From: Chrysomallon squamiferum
Taxonomy: Eukaryota > Mollusca > Gastropoda > Neomphalida > Peltospiridae
Reading direction: 5' to 3'
Length of the DNA stretch: 64,000 nucleotides
NCBI GenBank assembly: GCA_012295275.1
Contig: CM022672.1
Location: 3,393,443-3,457,442, forward strand
Position numbers and translations under genes: made by a program. Numbering within the stretch: the stretch's first letter is position 1; the number at the start of each line of letters is the position of its first letter. Of the stretch, positions 1 through 13,089 are shown piece by piece. A model generated the notes under the pieces. That model was not told the DNA's origin. It did no database searches and saw only the letters and a program-made list of their open reading frames with translations.

Positions 1-1190
1 GTTCTGACCCAACATCAAACAAATGTCACGACTGAGTGAACCGCAACGAAACAACGCCATCGGCCGTTTACAAGCTGGCGAATCCTTCTCGGCCATAGCC
101 CTGGTGTTCCATCTATCCCCAGTCACCATCTTGAGATTGTGGTATCAAACAACACGTGACCATCCCAGATCAGATAGACCACGTGTAACCAACCACCAGG
201 GCCCAGGACCGCTACATACGGGTACTTCATCTACGGGAAAGAACCACCACGGCAACCTCTACTGCTTCAGCAATACCAGGTCTGCGTAGAATATCGGCTC
301 AGACAGTGCGCAATTGTTTACGCGAGGCAGGTATTCGAGCCAGACGGCCTGTAAGAAGAGTGGTTTGGACTCAACAACATCGTCGACTACGACGTCAGTG
401 GTGTCACCTGCACAGAGTCTGGCCTCAGTTACGATGGAGAACTGTCTGGTTTAGTGACGAGGCTGGATTTCTGCTTCGTCGAGCTGATGGAAGATGTCGA
501 GTTTACAGACGTCATGGTGAACGTTTTGCTGCAAACTGCATACAGGAAGCGGACAGATTTGGCGGTGGTAGTGTGATGGTGTGGGCAGCAATCTCACACA
601 CTGTTAGGACCAACCTGGTTCACATCCAAGGCAACTAAACGGCACAGAGATACCGAGATGAAATTTTGCAGCCACATGTCGCTCCAATTATGAATAACGG
701 TAACGCTGTATTCCAGCACGACAATGCGAGACCACATACAGCCAGACTCACAACAGCGTACCTACACAACAATAACATTCAGGTCCTTGCCCTGGCCCTC
801 TAAATCTCCGGATTTGAACCCTATAGAGCATTTATGGGACAATTTGGATAGACTGATGCAGCATCAACCAAAGCTACAGAATCGTGCTCAGTTGGCATTA
901 TTACTACATTCAGAGTGGACCACCATTCCACAAGGTGTAATTCATAATGTCATTACTGCCATGGGAAGGAGATGTCAGGCAGTTCTGGACTCCCATGGTG
1001 GGCACACAAGGTATTGATATTATACTGTTATAACCTTGAACTTTAACCTTTTCAATGTAATACCGTCAGCATTAATGAATTGCGAAAGTGTGTGTAAAAT
1101 GTGAACATTTTGCTGCTTTCTTTTGATCCATTAGACAGACATTCCCATTGTCAATAAAATCTACCTTTGCGTTTCTTTTTTGTTAGAGTA
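1..1190 (+). mobile_element. Tc1/mariner-type DNA transposon, 5' end cut by window
   Basis: The stretch holds the remains of a Tc1-type transposase followed by a 3' noncoding arm. The arm ends near 1150-1190 with CTACCTTTGCGTTTC, a T-run and GTTAGAGTATATATA, which looks like a terminal inverted repeat next to a TA-rich target. The 5' inverted repeat would lie left of base 1, so the element cannot be closed here. Class II cut-and-paste elements of this family insert at TA dinucleotides, which fits the TATATATA that follows. The copy is clearly dead because its reading frame is broken in several places (see the pseudogene entry). Confidence 0.8.
23..1017 (+). pseudogene. Tc1-like DDE transposase, frameshifted and interrupted
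   Basis: This would encode the enzyme that binds the inverted repeats and catalyses excision and TA-site insertion. Remains of the N-terminal helix-turn-helix DNA-binding region (MSRLSEPQRNNAIGRL...) are at 23-190. The frame then shifts, and the second helix-turn-helix and start of the catalytic core continue at about 210-638. The first catalytic Asp lies in WFSDEAGF; the second lies in HDNARPHTA (about 715-745); the Glu lies in SPDLNPIEHLWD (about 806-842). The spacing between the last two is about 34 residues, as expected for DD34E Tc1 enzymes. Three lesions are visible: a frameshift between about 170 and 210, an in-frame TAA at 636-638, and a one-base frameshift near 798-805 just before the PSKSPDLNP block. 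All three catalytic residues are still present in one frame or another, so decay looks fairly recent. It cannot make an active protein. Confidence 0.88.
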
Positions 1191-1474
1191 TATATATATA
1201 TTTGCATGCACACAGACTTCACTTTTAGGGTAGATAACTCTAAATTGAGAACTCTTCAGTGGAATTTCTAAATTGTTTAAAATATTTCTATATGTTCACG
1301 ATGTTCACTTATAACTGGAATTATTATTGTATAAATGTTAAATCGAAATTAAAATAATTATAACGCAAACGTTTGATGTTGAATTTATTTCGAGAAATAT
1401 TTAGGTAGTACAAGCAGCGTTAGAAGTATGAGCGTTGAATACACGCAAACACACACTGCAATTCCTGTAATAGA

Positions 1475-1527
<53 letters not shown>
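1475..1527. repeat. (AAT)n microsatellite
   Basis: About seventeen uninterrupted AAT units, followed by an imperfect AAT/AAC tail. It produces spurious poly-Ile frames on both strands. Confidence 0.97.
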
Positions 1528-1530
<3 letters not shown>

Positions 1531-1677
1531 TGACAAAAAACAATAATAATAAACAGAAGTTAAATGCTAATAAACAAGGAAGAACAACTACAGTCAATTT
1601 TCCATTCGTGCTGCAATTAATAATATATTGATTAGGTAGAAAATACGTTATTCCTTCAGGATATAGTTTGATTTTTG

Positions 1678-1721
<44 letters not shown>

Positions 1722-1788
1722 TACTACTACTACTACTACTAATACTACTACTAATACTAGAAGTATTATTATTATTATTATTATTATA
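1678..1788. repeat. Compound (ATT)n-(ACT)n-(ATT)n microsatellite
   Basis: A run of ATT changes into TAC/ACT units, then returns to ATT. It lies 150 bp from the (AAT)n tract at 1475-1527 in the opposite orientation, so the two could pair as a hairpin. Confidence 0.95.
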
Positions 1789-1895
1789 TAATAGTCAAGT
1801 GTTGATGTTTGTAATATAATAATCATATGTGCATTCTACCTTACAAAATTATCTAAAGACAGAATATCTAGAATGGAAAAAACCCAAAATGGAAT

Positions 1896-1897
<2 letters not shown>

Positions 1898-1927
<30 letters not shown>
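1898..1927. repeat. (GT)n microsatellite
   Basis: About fifteen GT units without interruption. Confidence 0.95.
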
Positions 1928-1930
<3 letters not shown>

Positions 1931-4320
1931 ATAAACCTAAATATATACTTGATAAATAAATAATATTCTTAAAATATTTCTGAAATGTGAAAGTATTTCG
2001 GCTATAATTACCCTGTATGTCATCATCTGCCGTACCCGAAGAATATTTTTACCAGTCTGTTTACACACTGCCATTCATTGCCGTTGAAGTGGCCGCTGTT
2101 GTCTGCGTCACAGAGGTTGTAGATCTGCATGACCCTTAGTTCCATCGTTTGACGTTTGTCTTTGGGCTGTCTGCATGAAGTAAATAAGTAAATCAACAAA
2201 TCAGAGAAGTAGTTAAATGACTTCTGAATGCTCTGTTTATTTTGATTTCGTTAATGTTTTTTTTTTTTGTTTTTTTGTTTTTTTTTTAAATATTTTTATT
2301 ATAATTAGATATATATATATATATTGTTATTGTTATTGATTTTACCTCGTGAAATTCGTAATTTTTGTACATCTTTTTATTATTTTGTTTAATTTTAAAA
2401 GTCTATGTATTATTAACGATAGAAAACTGGTATTTGCTAGTGTGAATTAAAATGACTGTTATTAAAAAAGCTGAAACGTTGCAGATAACGACTTGTTTTC
2501 GCTGACGTCACTGATTTATATTATGTATCCCAGTTTGCTGTGCGCCATAGCCATTGATTTTTACTTAGTTCATCGCTAAATGACAAATAAAATAAAATAA
2601 AATAACTATATTCAAATTTCCTTATCAAACTAGACGACTGTAAGATTTATGATGTCTCATGACAGTGAATGGAATTACGAATGCAGCATTAAAATAGTCA
2701 GATAATGTTAAAATAAGGTAAATATGATATATATATATACCTTTTTTTTTTTTTTTTTTTTAATGAAAAAGGTTTTTGTCATCGATTTATAATATTTCTT
2801 GATCAATTAATTTTTTAGAGCTATGTTTTTTATTTTGTATGAAAATATACGATATAAAATACTCATAATGTGAAATAAATGTATAATACATGAGGCCTGA
2901 CTGCCAATGTGAGAATATCAGAAGTATCGTAATACAGAACCCGTAGGAACCAAACTGCAAAGTCTTCTCTAGTACAGAACGTCGAAAAGCCGGTGTCTTG
3001 ATCTGTATTAATACTTGAGTAAACTCATCAACCATATCATCATCATCATCATTACCGTCATCGTTATTAAATTATGATCATCATCACTGTAAGAGCCAAA
3101 TGCTATCATGTTCAGATGTTTGTTAATGCAAAACATTAGGTCAGGTTTTTTTTATATATAATCTGTGATGTAAAATAAAAACGCTGACAATGTATTTCCG
3201 CGAGCAATCTATTACATATGAAATGGACCGAGAAGTACAGTTACTGTAGCGTATACAATGTCTTGACAATAGCATTGTTCTTATTGTTCTTGCAGGGTTT
3301 TTTGTTTTGTTTTGTTTTTTTTTTTTTTCCTTTTTTTTTACTTTTTGTTATTGTTTTGTTTTGTTTTTATCTTTTTAAATTTTTAGTGTTTTTTACTTTT
3401 TTTTTTCGCCATTTTTTCTCGTTTTTGTTATTTTTGTGACTACTGCAGTAATTGTGTGAGACTGAAAGTGGCTTTCCTAAAATAAACTCCGTCTAAAATG
3501 TATCTCACTAGAGAAATGATAAAATAATTTTAAAAAAAATATTATTTTTTTAAAGAATATTGTTTTTCATATATTAAAGGCTGCACATGAATTACAGCAT
3601 TATTTTTCTCTTTTTTTTTCTTCCCTGTATTTACTGATGCACTTGAAAACAAAATTCCATTATCCTAAGACACAAACAAAAACAGAAAAGAAAAAAAAAA
3701 AAAAAAAAAAAGCACCTTCCAGTAAATTTAAACAAATTTAATTATGGTTTAAGCACGACTGTCATGCCTGCAAACACGACGTGTTTTCTGAAGCTAAAAA
3801 TACCATTAGTGTACTAAAACTGTTGTGACAATTCAGTTTAATCCAATATAACTTCCTTCCCAACCAGAGTTAATCTCGGCGGATTTCAAATGTCATAGTG
3901 AAGAATGCGTGGACGCTGCTACTGGTACCAGTGCGCCTCGTGCGATTTAATCCAACTCGGAATAGTCTGAAAGTTTCTTATAAACGCGACCTTAAAATGG
4001 AAAGAAATTGTAATAGGAAGTGACTTTACAAGGAAGGAAAATCTTATTAGTTCCTTGTTTAAGAAGGAAGATTTAAAAACTCTTGTGTGTGAATGCTAAT
4101 GCTATGAAAAAAAAAAAAGCGGGATGTAATTCATTTGTTTAAGAACTGGACAGAGACACGGCGGGGTGAATATCACTTCGCTTTGATGAAGATGTTCACT
4201 AATTTCCCGTTCCAGAGATAGCCCAATGATTATAAAATACGTACATTACGTTTTAAATGTGTGTATGTGTGCATGCATATATGTATCTATGAATATGTTT
4301 ATGTGCGTATTATGTATATA

Positions 4321-4363
4321 TGAAGAATGTATGTATGGATGTATGGATGTATGGATGTATGTA

Positions 4364-4434
<71 letters not shown>

Positions 4435-4465
4435 ATGTATGTATGTATGTATGTATGTATGTGTA
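4321..4465. repeat. Compound tetranucleotide array (TATG)n/(TGGA)n/(TGTC)n
   Basis: TATG and GGAT units lead into about seventeen TGTC units (4364-4433), then return to TATG. The array reads as Cys-Leu-Ser-Val or Met-Tyr-Val-Cys in the sense frames, which makes a long but meaningless open frame. Confidence 0.95.
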
Positions 4466-5607
4466 TATGTGTTATGTATTCATGTATGGATGTATATAAT
4501 TATGTATGTACGTATGTTCCATATTAACATCATCTTGCTATGTTCACTGACCATGACCTTCGCCTTCAAGATGTGGGACAGCGGATCTGAGTTAGACAAT
4601 GCGCTTTCGACGTATCAGTTGACTTTCATCTGCCTGTTATCACGACGAACGCTAAGCTCGTCGTTCATCGCGCGGATTCAAACCGCAGCCACCCTACAAC
4701 ACCTAATTAAAACGTCATTTTGAGGGCCTTGTTTCGGCCAACGCCATTATTTCCTTAGCGATTAAGGATTTCTCGAAAAGGATTAATTCTTCAAAGTGAG
4801 CTAGCTGCACGCTGGCGTGTTTCCGTGATGTCATTAGCGACCCCACGAACAGCGCGGTCCTGTTAAATCCCGAAAAGTGCAGTCTGTGGTCTACATCACC
4901 AGCAGACAAATTCATCGGTTTACGTTTAAGCAGTCATCCCTATATAAGTCAGCTAAGTGAAATCAAAATATGATTTAATATTAGTATTTGTATAAGCTAA
5001 TGCTTGAAAGTTTCTCTTAGAAAAAAAAAAAAAAATAAAAAAAATAAATTGAAATAAATCCGTAATAATGTTTCAATAACATATCAATCTTAATTTACTT
5101 CGATGTAAGAATTAAAGTATTTGTCATTTAATCGATACGGCGTTCTTCGCAAGGAAATATTAATAATATTAAGACAGACGCGTAAAATTCTGTGTAAGTC
5201 GAGAGTTTACAAATTCTTTGATCCGGCGAATCACGGAAGTTACTGTTTGGCAATCGCTAGCTTCCCCCATGACAAATGTGATTGAACAGTTATTATTAGC
5301 CATATTATGCTGTACGAGTTGTTGTTGTTGTTGTGTACGAGCAGCAGAAGCTGTGGTAGTAACAGTAACAGCTGAGGTATTAATGGTTGTTGTTGTTGTA
5401 GCAGTAGTAGAAGTAATTTATTTTGATGGTTCATATTTCAAAAAACACATTTCTGATTCAAGATTACTTAGCTATAAAATTATATCTTCTAATACGGGCT
5501 TGACGTTTATGTTACTCTTGTAATTGTGTTTTTATTGTTGTTGCTGTTGATGATTGTGCTATGTACTACTACTACTACTATTATTAAAATTAGTATTGAT
5601 ATCATCA

Positions 5608-5608
5608 G

Positions 5609-5656
<48 letters not shown>
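5608..5656. repeat. (ATT)n microsatellite
   Basis: About sixteen ATT units, preceded by ACT-rich sequence. Confidence 0.95.
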
Positions 5657-5657
<1 letters not shown>

Positions 5658-6314
5658 TTAGTTTTTACCACAATCATTTAACGTTTTTCAATATTTCTAA
5701 CCTTAGCAACTCCTTAAAATGTACATTAAATTCAAAACAAAATTATTTTTTATTATTAATATTAACAACAAATTTATACATTTAATTCCATTTATGTTTA
5801 AACAAATTTTGTTGTTGTTGTTGACCGTTCTGGTCATCACATTTTCTTTCCTACGCGTACAAAAAAAAAAAAAAAAAAAAAATAAATTCATTTTTCGTGG
5901 AGTTTCGGCTTTGTAAACAACAGGTAATTTTAAACAATGTGTGCTACATAACATATTTTATTGATAAGCCCACACTTTATGTCAAACGTATTACACACTG
6001 CGGTGAATTCACTCGCTTGATGAGAGCTGGTCACGCGGGTAACGAGTGTTGCGGCGACAAGCATGATTTGCCATTTATCACTGTTTGTCTTTTCTTTGTT
6101 CAGCGTGGATATTGGTTCTGTTCTTCTGTGAAGAGTCTGGTTTCATTCCAAGTTACGTGGTACTGTCAAAACTCATTACACAAATGAATTCGCCCATCCT
6201 TATGATTCAGCATAACCTACTCCTACGTAGTTGTATGTTTTCCAGTACGATAGGGAATAAAGTTAATATAATTTTTCAGGGATGAATAATTTCTGTTTTT
6301 GTATCTGTCAGCAA

Positions 6315-6317
<3 letters not shown>

Positions 6318-6395
<78 letters not shown>
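6318..6395. repeat. (CT)n microsatellite
   Basis: Close to forty CT units with a single TTT interruption near the left end. The complementary strand reads as alternating Arg-Glu, which is not a protein. Confidence 0.97.
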
Positions 6396-6399
<4 letters not shown>

Positions 6400-7865
6400 G
6401 TTTTCTTTTTCTTTAGTTTTACTGTAATAAAGTTGAAGCAGTGGAAAATTAGCTGCATAATACACAACATATTGTTACCTGTGAGTATTACCGCAAATAC
6501 GACAAACTGCAGAACTTAACCACAAACTGCTACACTGCGCAGATTAACACAGACGCACGCACAAACACACACACACACACATATACGTATTACACTTACG
6601 TAATAATGCTGAAACAATGAGCAGTGACAGCTAGAAGTAGCAGTGTTGTACACAGATGTCTTGTGATTTTCTGGTTCATGTTAGGACGGATCTGGTGCCT
6701 GAAACTTAATAAATACAAAGTTTACATTATTATTTTATATTTCTGTTATACAGTCAATAACACAGAAACATGTGTAATCACGTAAGCATACGCAGATAAT
6801 CACATATATTAATATATACATACTTATAAAATTAAGTCTAAAGATAACGAGGAAATTATTTGAAATATCCAAATTATAATTATCTACTATATACGTATAA
6901 ACACACACACATTTTCAGAGAGAGAAAAACCGACCCCAATAATGATGCATTTTCTGTTTTCAGAATATTTTTTATAGCTTTTTCTTTATATATTATTATT
7001 ATTATTTTTATTATTTTTATTTATATAAAAATAAATGTAGGTCTATTTAATTGAAACAATGGCACTACAGCAGTAATTTACTGATGTTTCGGTTAATCTT
7101 AGAAGAAAAACGAACGAAGGAGAAAAACATTATACTAACTCTGAGAAACAAATTCGACAATAAATCATTTTAATTGACTAATAGTATCATCTGTCTTTTT
7201 CGCCGGATCTGCCCCTACAACATCACACAAATGGATCGATGCACGACGTCCAATTACAGACTTCATTAGAGTATTAACTGCAGCTCATCGACTGCGGGAG
7301 CTTTGAGACAGAACAGTCCGTTTTTCTGCTGCCGGATTTTATTATACCGCAAGAGTTTTCTTTATAGCAACACTTCGCTTACAACAATCAACCCGATTAA
7401 TACCAGTTAAGAGGAAATAAAAGCTGTATTAACACCCCCGACCTATTTTCGGATCGCTGTTCTATTTCCGGCCTCGATTACTTTATGTTATCTCCAAGGA
7501 ACACATTAATATAAAACCAGTTACGTGATAGAAAAAAAAAAAAAAAAATTAAAGAACTAAAAAGAATTGTCATAAAATGATCTATCGTTTACTGACAGCG
7601 GGGGAGGACAGAAATTATAGACGCGAAAAATTGATGGGTATTTTTTTTTGGTTTGTTTTGTTTTTTTATTTTGGTCTATCTCCGATCCCATTCCATATCC
7701 TCGCTAGCAAAGTCTCGATCTAATAGTTTTAAAGTTTATTTAACAATGTCTTATTTTGTAATCGTGTAGTTACGATACATGTTTAGGAAGATTACTGATT
7801 AATATATTAAACATGCAGTTAAATAAACTGTAAAAATAAATAACAATATTTCGGCGCAAGCAGAT

Positions 7866-8159
7866 ATTTAAAACAGGCACGGGCAAACTTTTTCGAGAAG
7901 CGGGTCACGTGAGACTTGGCTCATCCTCAGGCGGGCCCAAATTCTAATTTAGGCGATTTTGTGTTTTTAACTTAGAGTTTATTGTAAGAAATTTTTCATT
8001 TTCATTTACTTCAAGATCTGTTATAATAAAAAAAAAAAAAAAAATTACATGTGTTTTAGTATATTAGTACATACAAAATAGACTCATTTTATGAAATTTG
8101 AATTAACGTTATTTTCCTTGTGAAATTAGGGCCGCAGTTTGCCCATGACTGATTTAAAA
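7866..8159. mobile_element. Non-autonomous hAT-type MITE with 8-bp target duplication
   Basis: The element spans 7874-8151 (278 bp). It starts CAGGCACGGGCAAACT, and its other end, read on the opposite strand, starts CAGTCATGGGCAAACT, so 14 of 16 terminal positions match. The second end continues GCGGCCC, as in hAT/Charlie-type ends. Both sides are flanked by the identical octamer ATTTAAAA (7866-7873 and 8152-8159); an 8-bp target duplication is diagnostic of hAT transposition. The interior is AT-rich with an A-run and no transposase, so it must have been moved by an enzyme encoded elsewhere. I found the ends by eye; assignment to hAT rests on terminal sequence and duplication length. Confidence 0.88.
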
Positions 8160-8281
8160 CGTAAACTCTCTCTCTCTTATTCAGACATTTTATGATTAAG
8201 ACATTTTAAGAGCTTCTCTTTCATTATGACGTCTTCACCATCATCATTGTAATCACCATCATCATCATCATCATCATTATG

Positions 8282-8315
<34 letters not shown>

Positions 8316-8480
8316 ACATAGTTTTTTAATTATATGTCAGCTGGATACAAATACCGGTTGGTATTTTAGCAAATAAAAGAATTTAAAAAATCTTGTTTAA
8401 AAAAAAAAAAAAAAAAATAATAATAATAATAAATCGTAATAATAAAATAAAATGTTTTTAAAAATGAAAAAAAGAAAATG

Positions 8481-8525
<45 letters not shown>

Positions 8526-9932
8526 TAAATATATTATAGCGTTTTTTTAGAATTAATTCTATAAAAAAAAGAAAGAATAGTCTATTATTAATTTTTTTAT
8601 TGTTCTTTTTAATGTTTTGTTTTGTTTTCTCTTCTTTCTTTTTCTACGTCTTCGTTTTTCTTTCTTTCTTTCGCCAGACAGACATTTGCAGAATTCACGA
8701 CATATTAATACTGACGAATGATTGTAATGCCAAAAATATAAGTAATGTAGTTGCAAAAATAAACTGAAAAACTTTAATTCACGAATAACATATCTTTTAT
8801 TCTATTATTTTCATTTTTTTTAATTATTATTATTACTGTTGTTGTTGTTTATTTATGTATGTATGTATGTATGTATGTATGTATTATTTGTTATTTAGTA
8901 TAATTTTGGTTATTAATTTCATTATTTTATTATATAGATTTTTTTACCTTTTTTTTATTTTATTTTACTTTTTATTTTTTTATTTTTTTTTTTTTTTTTT
9001 TTTGTTGTCGATGAATAATTAAATTGTGACATTTACGGGGGCGGGAATGTTGTTGCCAATCGTTTAATTATTAACAATCGTGAAACTATTTCTTTTCTTT
9101 CTATTTAATTTTTCTTTTTTCTTTTTCTATTTTTTTCACTTAGATTTCACTTTGCTCAGTATTGTCTCGCTAATAGTTTAACATAAAAGCGGTGAAGTCA
9201 GCAGATTCCTAAATGGATTGATACTGAGGCTTCAGTGAAAATAATTCTACAGTTTATTGTCACTGATTGCAAATTGCAAACAAGCAACTTACTGTGTTTG
9301 TGTTCTTGCGTGTATACTTGAGTATGTATGTTCATGTGTGTGTATATTAGTGTCTGTGTTTACCTGTGTTTATGTTAATGTGTGTGTGTGTGTGCTAGTA
9401 TATATGAATATATATCTTTGAAAGTGTATTTCGTTTGTTTATATATATATATAATGTGTGTGTAGTGGTCCGCGCATCCCTATATGTTGTGTCAGTGTGT
9501 GTGTGTTGTGTGTATGTGTCTGTTTATGTGTATGTATGTGTGTGTGTGTTTATGTATGTGTGTATGTGTCTGTTCATATATGTGTGTTTGTGTGTGTGTG
9601 TGTGTTTACTTACCAAACGTTATGTCTCAGTCGAACGAACTGAAATTCAAATTTATGCCAATAGTCGAGAAGAAAGATGCATAGATCACGTGACTTGTAA
9701 TTCTGAAAGATAAATAAATAAGTTTATAAATAAATAAATAGTAATTAAATTTTTTTATATCTGTTTTGGAATAATAATTCTTGAAAAAAAAAGAAGAAAG
9801 AGTAAAAAAGAACAGCACTGATATAAACTGCGGTAACGATACCTAAACGTTTTATCTTTCATACCATCATTAAAAATCACATCATAAATAGTGCTTGTCA
9901 TATAGTTATTGTCAGTATAAAATGATTTTTAC

Positions 9933-10047
<115 letters not shown>

Positions 10048-10260
10048 GTGTTTGTGACATGCATACGAACAGCATATAAAAAAGAAATAGGATACGACAA
10101 ACATACAAAGAGAAACAGAGACACACAGAAACACATACACACGCGCGCACACCCTTCATACCAATTACATAATATACATTATTCATATATATAAGCAATG
10201 GTAACAAATTCAAACATTTATTTTCTACAAATTAAACATTAACAGAATAATAATAGTAGT

Positions 10261-10294
<34 letters not shown>

Positions 10295-10463
10295 TATTTC
10301 ATAACGGTAGTAGTAGTAGATTGACAAATGAGAAAATATTAAAAACTTACCTTATTTGTTTAACGATCCATCAGCTAAAGCTTTCCAACACAGATAGTCA
10401 ATCTGAGTATGTTACGGAACTTTGTTAGTGCCTGTTTGCTGCCCACTCTTATTTTTTAAAAAC

Positions 10464-10500
<37 letters not shown>

Positions 10501-11635
10501 CCTTCAAATAGCAAACCCTGACGATGCTGATATAATTATTATAATTTTTTTTTTTTTTTTCTCCTAATGCACCTAGATATTACAGCGTCGTCAATCTCAA
10601 ATTAATTAGTACTCCGTAGTTTGGAAAGGGTAACAAAAAAAAAATATTAACGTTAGCCGTGTCGCCTTATCAACAGTAACTAATAATTGTTCCGTTAGTC
10701 TTCCCTGGTGATTGGCTGACAAAAGCGAACACTTGTGATGTAATAAGCTCTGTTATTATTACTGTTATTACTGCTGCTATTACAAAAGAAAAGAAATATA
10801 AATATGCAAGGGTTTGTAGTAAGAAGAAATGGAGATGCGAAACGGATGTCCGAATGAAATCCGTTTTCGTTTCACGTTCCGATAATTTTAATGGGACAAT
10901 GACCCGGCGCGTGGGTGTTATTGATAAAATTGTAAGTTTTATTTCAGTGGCCTTCTGGCAAGGCGGCGATGGGACATTCGTCTGAACAGAGATAAAATGA
11001 GCGATTAAAGAATTCTTTGGTTCAAAATTATCTATTTGAAGTTACGAAGGGAACGGAGGCGGTAGTTAGAAGAGCTATTTTTAGACAACAAAAATTGCAA
11101 ATCTTTTATCATTTCGAAACGAAAACAAATTCAAAAGAAAAAAGATTTACGAGGTTTTATTAAGTTCTTTTAATTCTTTCCTTTTCTTTCTTTTGCCAGT
11201 CTTGTTCCTTTTTTTTTTTTTTTCTTTTTTTAAATAAAGATGGGATTTTTTAGTTTTTGTTATTTTAAAAGTAAAATACCAATTTACGAGAAGAAAAGAA
11301 TAATAACATGGTTTACGCTGCGATGTTTTATTTCTGCTTTGCTCTAAGTACATAAAACGTTGATATGGTGTGAGATCAAACACGATATGTCGGAGATCAG
11401 CCAGATAATGCTGAGGTTTGTGTAGATAACCACCAATTTAGCATTCCTCTTCAAAACATTTCTTGTCTCATTTTAACCGTCTGGCGTTACGGAAAACTTC
11501 TAAGAACCTTTTTCTTTATCTTCTTTTTTCTACTTTTTTGTCTTCTTCTTCATCTCTGTTTCATGTACAGATTCAGTGGAAGAAATATGAACGAATGGGG
11601 AATGTTTTGTTAAGGGTGTTGTGATCGGGGATCAG

Positions 11636-11667
11636 TTGTGTGTGTGTGTGTTTGTGTGTGTGCGTGC

Positions 11668-11703
<36 letters not shown>
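11636..11703. repeat. GT-rich microsatellite
   Basis: GT units with a TTTG and a CGTGCGCG interruption, followed at once by (TTA)n to about 11731. Confidence 0.93.
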
Positions 11704-11704
<1 letters not shown>

Positions 11705-13089
11705 GTTATTATTATTATTATTATTATTATACTCGTGAAAGAAAGAGAGAGAGAATATTATGTTTTCATATTTACAAGAGTTTATAAGAGAAATTTAATA
11801 CAATCGCTGAAAATCACTTACAAATCCACGGTAGGTCGTTGTGCCAAGATACCAAATATCTACGAAAGACGCAGCACCAAAATTTTGCTCTTTGTCCCTT
11901 CACATATATTATCGAGGATAACACGTTCCTGACAAACATTCCCGTACGTTATAACGAGGTTTATATACCGAACATGTAGATTTATACAGAGAACAGAGAG
12001 TCAGACAAGCAATTAAATATATAGATAAAAATCAATGTTTGTGTTAAGTGTGTTATTCTGTTTCTGAAAAGTCTCTGCTGGTTATAATTGCACGATGAAG
12101 ATTTACGCAGCGAGACTGGTACTTTGGAAACAGGTGACACACTAAGTGTGTTTCAGACAACCTTACGACTGCTCCTGTGGGAGTGAACGAGTTGTTCTGT
12201 CACCTCTAGCATCCGTGTTGCGTTTGTTAAAAAGGGCAAGACAGAAATAACCGGCCAGGATGTTTAACATTAAAAATGCATTGAAAGTATTCTGCATGAA
12301 TGAATGCGCAGCGAGTTGTTTGCTGTCCAAGAAACCGACACAAGAACTGAAAGTTCGGGGATCAGTTCCTGATAGCGGTACCCAGTCGGAATCAATTCAC
12401 TGTTCTTTAACCAAAAGTAATTTAATTGACAGAAGACTTTCAAACCATCGATCTATCTAATCGAATTAATTCAGATAATTTGATGACGTTGGTCACTAAA
12501 TGATGAAGTAATATACTAAATGAATCTTAATAAGACAAAAAGAATTAAAATCTTGTGAAGATATGAATTCGATCATTATTTCCGTATTATGTAAGATGTA
12601 CGTCATGTAACCGTACAAAATATTTCGAATGTGCATTAAACAAAATATTTCTTCCTTTGTTCAAGACTGAGGTACGACAGATCGGAAGATCAACTGTCCT
12701 CGATGAACTAGTTACAGGCCAATGCACCAAGGTATATGTTTTTCTGTCTATAGAAAGATACATATAAAATATATAATTATTTGTTGCAAAAGGGAAAACA
12801 GTTTTTCTACTTCGTTATCTCTGTAATCCTTATCTAGTCATATTTATCACTCAGCAAGGCTCTATATTTGTTCATGGGTTTTAAATGTGTTGAGTTTTAT
12901 CGTTAAATTTAACAGTGTTCCTTCTACAGAATATTTTAGAAAATACATTCACTCAGTTTCGGGATCAACATTTATGGTTAAGGCTATTTTTACTGTTATT
13001 ATCATGTTGGATTTAGGTTTACGATCGTGTTTTTGTTATTATTTATACTATGAATCAGTTTTTTAGCGTTAGTATGAGGATTAGATTTG

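Larger units (their letters stand above)
1191..7865. other. Noncoding region rich in simple repeats
   Basis: I see no gene here. Open frames are short and driven by repeats (poly-Ile from AAT, Val/Cys from GT, Leu/Ser from CT). The stretch carries many homopolymer A and T runs of 15-25 bases. Patches of more balanced composition (about 3840-4010, 4550-4920, 7190-7480) have no convincing codon pattern or splice-bounded frame. The 4550-4760 patch has a short sequence resembling a tRNA B box (GGATTCAAACC, 4674-4684). Confidence 0.6.

Noticed and set aside
4226-4723. Long forward open frame of 165 codons rich in Cys, Leu, Ser, Val and Met-Tyr
   Set aside because: It is a read-through of the TGTC/TATG tetranucleotide array joined to unrelated sequence; no family resemblance and no codon structure.
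4551-4760. tRNA-like words (GTTAGACAATGCGCTTT, GGATTCAAACC) suggesting a SINE or tRNA
   Set aside because: No cloverleaf with a paired acceptor stem could be built, and A/T-rich tail or duplications were not seen.
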